DNA from: Bacteroidales bacterium
GTDB lineage: Bacteria; Bacteroidota; Bacteroidia; Bacteroidales; UBA932
Assembly (NCBI GenBank): GCA_017509375.1
Contig: JAFWPT010000462.1
Location: forward strand, 1 to 6,716
DNA length: 6,716 bases
Reading direction: 5' to 3'
Both the position numbers and the translations under genes were made by a program. Shown here piece after piece: positions 1 to 3,768 of the stretch (its first letter is position 1; the number at the start of each line of letters is the position of its first letter). The notes beneath the pieces are model-generated. The model saw only the letters and a program-made list of their open reading frames with translations. It searched no databases and was not told the origin of the DNA.

Positions 1-2
1 AT

Positions 3-1103
3 GTCATAATGATCTTCGCAGGTCACAGCAGGGCGGCCGGAGATAATAACGGAATATGGCCGTGCTCTTCCGATGCCAAGATAATGTCCAAAGGCAGCAC
101 TCTGGATGTAATCGGATATTGCTGCGGCCCGGAACTGGAGGGCTCCAGCGGTACTACGATGGCAGGAATTGGCCATATCTGCCATGAATTCGGGCACCGC
201 ATGGGACTTCCCGATTTCTACGACACCAACAAGTCCGAGCACGGAAGCAATGTAGCCGTAAGCTGCGAGGAATATTCCCTCATGGACCATGGCAGCTATA
301 ATAACAACGGCAAGACCCCTCCGCCTCTCAGCATACTGGAAAAATCCATCTGCGGCTGGGCCAGCATAAACGACATTCCGGAGATAAGCTCTTCCGGAAG
401 CATAGAGTTGCACGAAATCGGCCAGGATCCATCCCGCACGAGAGCGTTGGCCATACCAACCGACCAAGCCGGCGAAATTTTCATTTGCGAGTACAGGACA
501 ACGGCAAGTTCCGTCAACAAATGGAACGCCGGGCTTTCGCGAGGAGGGCTGCTGGTTTATCACGTTGACCTTTCCGACAGGGAAATCACCCAGGACGGAG
601 AGTCATACCCGGCCGCCGACTGGTGGGACAAGGGCACAATAAACAACAACGGGGGTCATCCGCTTTTCTACCTGATACCTTCAGGGGCACAGAACAGCCT
701 CAGGAATACGGACATGGCGAAGGTTCCATTCCCCGGCAGTCAGAATATCATCAAATACAGGCCTGTAAGCTGGAACAACACCGTAGCCTACGTCTCCCTC
801 AGCGGCATTTCTTACAATTCCTCCATGGCGTCAAATCCTACCCTGACGTTCAACGCCAACGTGCGCCAGTTCCCGCTCATCAACAATCCCAAGGACGGGA
901 TTTACTCAAGCGGCAGCGAACTTACGCTCAAGCTCAGCCCTGGCAGCAACGACAGCGAAACAGTGTCGCAGTGGTTCTTTGACGGGCAGGAAGTAGTGAG
1001 TTCGGAGCCCAGGCCAAAGGTAGCTCTCACCGCAGGAGGACATGTGGTTGAGGCACTTCTGAGCTCAGGCAAAAAGCTCCGGCTCGACATTACCGCAAAA
1101 TAA
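3..1103 (+). CDS. Secreted M6-family zinc metalloprotease, 5'-truncated by the window edge
   Basis: This is probably a secreted zinc endopeptidase of the M6 (immune inhibitor A-like) family that cleaves proteins outside the cytoplasm. The frame is open to the left edge. The first in-frame ATG (base 9) lies inside a conserved hydrophobic strand (VIMIFAGHS), so it is not the real start, and the signal peptide and propeptide lie upstream. Counting from that ATG, HEFGH is at residues 59-63 (bases 183-197), matching HExxH with Glu60 as catalytic base. It is followed by GLPDFYD, whose Asp69 is a likely third zinc ligand. The M6-typical SLMDHGSYNNNG follows at about 90-101, and the later signature GGLLVYHVD at 179-187 and PFPGSQN at 240-246. 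Residues about 288-364 look like a small all-beta, Ig-like C-terminal domain; that is inference from the strand and glycine pattern. No type IX sorting domain is evident at the C-terminus. The stop is TAA at 1101. The family is clear, but the substrate is unknown. Confidence 0.88.
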   Translation, partial: VIMIFAGHSRAAGDNNGIWPCSSDAKIMSKGSTLDVIGYCCGPELEGSSGTTMAGIGHICHEFGHRMGLPDFYDTNKSEHGSNVAVSCEEYSLMDHGSYNNNGKTPPPLSILEKSICGWASINDIPEISSSGSIELHEIGQDPSRTRALAIPTDQAGEIFICEYRTTASSVNKWNAGLSRGGLLVYHVDLSDREITQDGESYPAADWWDKGTINNNGGHPLFYLIPSGAQNSLRNTDMAKVPFPGSQNIIKYRPVSWNNTVAYVSLSGISYNSSMASNPTLTFNANVRQFPLINNPKDGIYSSGSELTLKLSPGSNDSETVSQWFFDGQEVVSSEPRPKVALTAGGHVVEALLSSGKKLRLDITAK

Positions 1104-1240
1104 AAAGCGGATATTCCATTGTTTAGAGCCCGTCAGCATCTCAGACAAATTATCACACACGGGCCGACAAATTGCGCCGTAGCACGAACCAAAAGAACGC
1201 CCAGGATTATCTAAATTAGCATGCTTAATATTACGAAACC
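1104..1240 (+). promoter_or_regulatory. Non-coding gap before the phosphodiesterase gene, possible promoter region
   Basis: This 137-base AT-richer gap separates the protease stop from the phosphodiesterase start and is the only sizeable intergenic space in the window, so it is the best place for a promoter of the downstream gene set. The nearest match to the Bacteroidota -7 element (TAnnTTTG) is TAAATTAG at 1212-1219, one mismatch, ending 21 bases before the ATG. No TTTG-type -33 element lies at the expected distance upstream. No Shine-Dalgarno sequence is seen before the ATG, as is usual in this phylum. The promoter call is inferred mostly from position. Confidence 0.25.
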
Positions 1241-2206
1241 ATGAAAAGAGCACTTCTGCTATTAGCCATCCTCGCAGGCGCCTCCTGCACCACAAATCAG
1301 GCGTCAAAACAAACGTTCAACAGGGCCGAAGCCATCGCCGCCCAAATTCATAACCCGGACAGCAAGTATGTCGTCGTTGCAGTGCATCGCGGCGACTGGC
1401 GCAACTACCCCGAAAATTCCATTCCCGCAATCGAGAGCGTCATCCGCATGGGTGCTGACATCGTAGAGATCGACGTGCACATGACCGCCGATTCCGTACT
1501 GGTCCTCTGCCATGACGGCGACGTGCTGCGCACCACCAACTTCTCGAAAGTCTTCAAGGACGAGCCTGGCAAGAGTGCCCGCATCTCCAACCTCACTCTG
1601 GACGAGATAAAGCGGCTCAGCCTCAAGAGGGCCCACGGTGTAGCCATCGACACCCTGCGCATGCCCACTCTGGAAGAAGCGCTGATGTGCACAAAGGACC
1701 GCATCTGCGTAAACATCGACAAGGGCTATGACTACTACGACGCAGCCCTCAAGATTACAGAGAAGCTCGGAGTCACCGACCAGGTCCTCATCAAGGGCAA
1801 GAAGCCCATCGAGGTCGTTGCCGAACACGAGGCTCCCTACCCTCACAACATGATGTACATGCCCGTCGTGGACATCCAGAAACCCGGCGGCAAGAAGCTC
1901 TTTAGCTCCTACCTGGAGCAGGGCGTCGTCCCTCTCGCTTACGAGGTATGCTGGCAGAACAACGACGATGCCGCATTCGAGGACGCCTGCGAAGCGATCA
2001 TCGACCAGGGCTCAAAAGTATGGGTCAACACCATCTGGGCCAGCCTCTGCGGAGGTGACGGCAACGATGACGACGCCGCATTCCAGGAAGAGGACCCCGG
2101 AAAGGTTTACAGGCAGTATATCGACGCCGGAGTAAGCATGTTCCAGACCGACCGCCCCGAACTTCTCATCGGCTGGCTTACCAAGATAGGCCGGCATACC
2201 CTCTAA
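1241..2206 (+). CDS. Lipoprotein glycerophosphodiester phosphodiesterase
   Basis: This enzyme hydrolyses glycerophosphodiesters (deacylated phospholipids) to an alcohol and glycerol 3-phosphate. The 321-residue protein has a lipoprotein signal peptide: a basic start, a leucine-rich core and a relaxed lipobox GASC with Cys16. No acidic export signal follows the cysteine (TTNQ), so it may face the periplasm. The GDPD TIM-barrel signatures are in order: HRG at 49-51 with catalytic His49, PENS at 57-60, EIDV at 77-80 with metal ligands Glu77 and Asp79, and HD at 91-92 with catalytic His91. NIDK at 158-161 puts Asp where many family members have Glu. WVNT is at 261-264, and the closing FQTDRPELL at 301-309 is well conserved. 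An acidic GGDGNDDD stretch at 271-278 lies between them, as I recall for the Arabidopsis GDE-like subfamily. It sits 13 bases upstream of a likely glycerol-3-phosphate transporter, which supports the assignment. Substrate range cannot be read from the sequence. Confidence 0.93.
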   Translation: MKRALLLLAILAGASCTTNQASKQTFNRAEAIAAQIHNPDSKYVVVAVHRGDWRNYPENSIPAIESVIRMGADIVEIDVHMTADSVLVLCHDGDVLRTTNFSKVFKDEPGKSARISNLTLDEIKRLSLKRAHGVAIDTLRMPTLEEALMCTKDRICVNIDKGYDYYDAALKITEKLGVTDQVLIKGKKPIEVVAEHEAPYPHNMMYMPVVDIQKPGGKKLFSSYLEQGVVPLAYEVCWQNNDDAAFEDACEAIIDQGSKVWVNTIWASLCGGDGNDDDAAFQEEDPGKVYRQYIDAGVSMFQTDRPELLIGWLTKIGRHTL

Positions 2207-2219
2207 GCCATAACGAACT

Positions 2220-3632
2220 TTGAAGATACTGGATTTTTACCGCATCAGCCCCCCGTCGGCCGTAAAGGTCGCCCCGGGAAAAACTGACAAGACATACAAG
2301 AGTGCCAGGATGCAGACTTTCGTAGCCGCTACCCTGGGATACGCACTGTATTACGTCTGCCGCCTCTCGATGGGCGTCATGAAGCAGCCCATCATCGATG
2401 CAGGCCTGCTCAATGCCACCCAGCTGGGTATCGTGGGCGCATGCCTCTACTGGACCTATGCCGTGGGCAAGTTCGTCAACGGCTTCCTGGCCGACAACGC
2501 CAACATCAAGCGCTTCATGGCCACCGGCATCATCATTTCCGTCGCCATGAACTTCATAATGGGAGTTCTGGGAGTGAGCGCCCTTAACGGCACCATTGCG
2601 AACGGCGCCCTGTTCATCGCATTCTGCATTTTCTGGGCAATCAACGGATTCGCCCAGTCGATGGGAGCTCCCGCCAGCATTGTCAGCCTCTCACGCTGGT
2701 TCCCTCTCAAATCCCGTGGCACATTCTACGGCATCTTCAGCGCCTCGCACAACATAGGCGAAGGCCTCTCATTCATATTCGTAGGCTCGATCGTAGCCGC
2801 ATTCGGCTGGAAGTGGGGCTTCTTCGGAGCCGCTCTCGCCGGCCTCCTCGGCTTCGTGCTGGTAATGCTCTTCTTCCACGACAACCCCGACAGCAAGGGG
2901 CTTCCGCCCATTGAAGTCCTCTCCGGCGAAAAGACCCAGGAAGAGTATGACGCCACCCACGAGAGCGAAGCACTTGCTGCCAAGGACGCACAAAAGGCCC
3001 AGCGCGAAGAGACCAAGAGAATGCAGCGCGCCGTCATCAAGAACCCCGGAGTCTGGATTCTGGCCCTTTCGAGCGCATTCATGTACATGAGCCGTTACGC
3101 CATCAACGAATGGGGAACCATCTTCCTGCAGGAAGCCAAGGGCTACGACCTGGCAGGGGCCGCCGCCATCATCGGCGTCAATCCCATCTTCGGCATACTC
3201 GGAACCGTGGTTTCCGGCTGGCTGTCGGACGTCCTGTTCAAGGGTGACCGCAAGTATCCGGCGTTCGTCGCCGGACTGCTCGAGAGCATCGCCCTCGCCC
3301 TCTTCCTCTTCGGAGGTCCGGCAAAGTGGGTCAACATCCTCGCAATGGTACTCTTCGGAATCGCCATCGGCGTACTCATCAGCTTCCTTGGCGGACTGAT
3401 GGCAGTCGACCTCGTACCCCGCAAGGCCAGCGGCGCCGCACTCGGAATCGTCGGCATCGCATCTTACGCCGCGGCGGGCCTGCAGAATATCGTCACCGGC
3501 CTGCTGCTCGACAGCAACACCGTAAACGGAGTACACGATTTTACCTACGTGAGCTGGTTCTGGCTCGGAGCGGCGGTAATCTCGTGCCTGCTGCCCATAC
3601 TCAACTGGAAACGCAAACAACAAGTAATATAA
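2220..3632 (+). CDS. glpT: Organophosphate:phosphate antiporter, probable glycerol-3-phosphate transporter (MFS, OPA family)
   Basis: This inner-membrane major facilitator protein probably imports glycerol 3-phosphate in exchange for inorganic phosphate. The 470 residues give about 12 hydrophobic segments (first near 33-52, last near 440-462), with a charged cytoplasmic loop at about 220-275 between the two six-helix halves. By motif comparison with E. coli GlpT, phosphate-binding Arg45 corresponds to Arg48 (YYVCRLS), Arg269 to Arg292 (YMSRYAINEW), His165 to His177 (SASHNIG) and Lys80 to Lys84 (VGKF). These alignments are from memory. The start is TTG at 2220. An in-frame TAA at 2211 blocks extension, and the next ATG (2310) would remove about 30 residues including the family-like KTDKTYKSAR region just before helix 1, so TTG is preferred. 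The phosphodiesterase ends 13 bases upstream, so the two are very likely one operon. The related hexose-phosphate transporters (UhpT, UhpC) share this fold, and the GlpT choice rests partly on the neighbour. Confidence 0.88.
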   Translation: MKILDFYRISPPSAVKVAPGKTDKTYKSARMQTFVAATLGYALYYVCRLSMGVMKQPIIDAGLLNATQLGIVGACLYWTYAVGKFVNGFLADNANIKRFMATGIIISVAMNFIMGVLGVSALNGTIANGALFIAFCIFWAINGFAQSMGAPASIVSLSRWFPLKSRGTFYGIFSASHNIGEGLSFIFVGSIVAAFGWKWGFFGAALAGLLGFVLVMLFFHDNPDSKGLPPIEVLSGEKTQEEYDATHESEALAAKDAQKAQREETKRMQRAVIKNPGVWILALSSAFMYMSRYAINEWGTIFLQEAKGYDLAGAAAIIGVNPIFGILGTVVSGWLSDVLFKGDRKYPAFVAGLLESIALALFLFGGPAKWVNILAMVLFGIAIGVLISFLGGLMAVDLVPRKASGAALGIVGIASYAAAGLQNIVTGLLLDSNTVNGVHDFTYVSWFWLGAAVISCLLPILNWKRKQQVI

Positions 3633-3634
3633 GG

Positions 3635-3757
3635 ATGAAACTTTTTTACACGTCACCGCAGGTCAGCGAGGAGCTACAACTCCCGGAACTTGCATATTTG
3701 AGAGCCGCATCGGGCCAGATTCAAGATTACGAAGAAATTCCCGATACCTGGGACTAA
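3635..3757 (+). CDS. Small 40-residue hypothetical protein preceding a surface lipoprotein
   Basis: This is a 40-codon ORF that begins MKLFYTSPQ and ends IPDTWD, with a TAA stop at 3755. I do not assign a function. Its start lies only 2 bases after the transporter stop, and the lipoprotein ATG follows 11 bases after its own stop, so it fills the gap exactly and looks translationally coupled. It has no signal peptide and no long hydrophobic segment. The C-terminal half is acidic (QDYEEIPDTWD) with a terminal Trp-Asp. From general knowledge, Bacteroidales often carry such short ORFs (start MK-x-Y-x-x-P, acidic tryptophan-containing end) just before fimbrillin-like or repeat lipoprotein genes, usually annotated as hypothetical. 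The same reading frame is open further upstream inside the transporter gene, but that part is only a shadow. It could be a leader peptide or a small partner protein; neither can be shown here. Confidence 0.6.
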   Translation: MKLFYTSPQVSEELQLPELAYLRAASGQIQDYEEIPDTWD

Positions 3758-3768
3758 TGCACACCGCC

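Noticed and set aside
1128..1164. Inverted repeat GCCCGT/ACGGGC after the protease gene, considered as a terminator
   Set aside because: The stem is only 6 base pairs with a loop of about 25 bases, and no T-run follows, so it does not resemble an intrinsic terminator.
1215..1230. Short palindrome AGCATGCT within AT-rich DNA before the phosphodiesterase start, considered as an operator
   Set aside because: Only 8 bases are symmetric and the flanks do not pair. Such a site is expected by chance and no regulator family could be named.
1304..1846. A 180-codon minus-strand frame opposite the phosphodiesterase gene
   Set aside because: It is opposite the conserved HRG, EIDV and HD catalytic region and has no recognisable domain.
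2769..3656. A 295-codon open frame on the minus strand opposite the transporter gene
   Set aside because: It lies wholly opposite a well-supported 12-helix transporter, its translation is low-complexity and rich in Glu, Gly and Asp, and no domain is recognisable. High GC codon bias explains the lack of stops.
3693..3700. CATATTTG, a near match to the Bacteroidota -7 promoter element, inside the small ORF
   Set aside because: One core position mismatches and no TTTG-type -33 element lies at the proper distance upstream, so it was not called a promoter.
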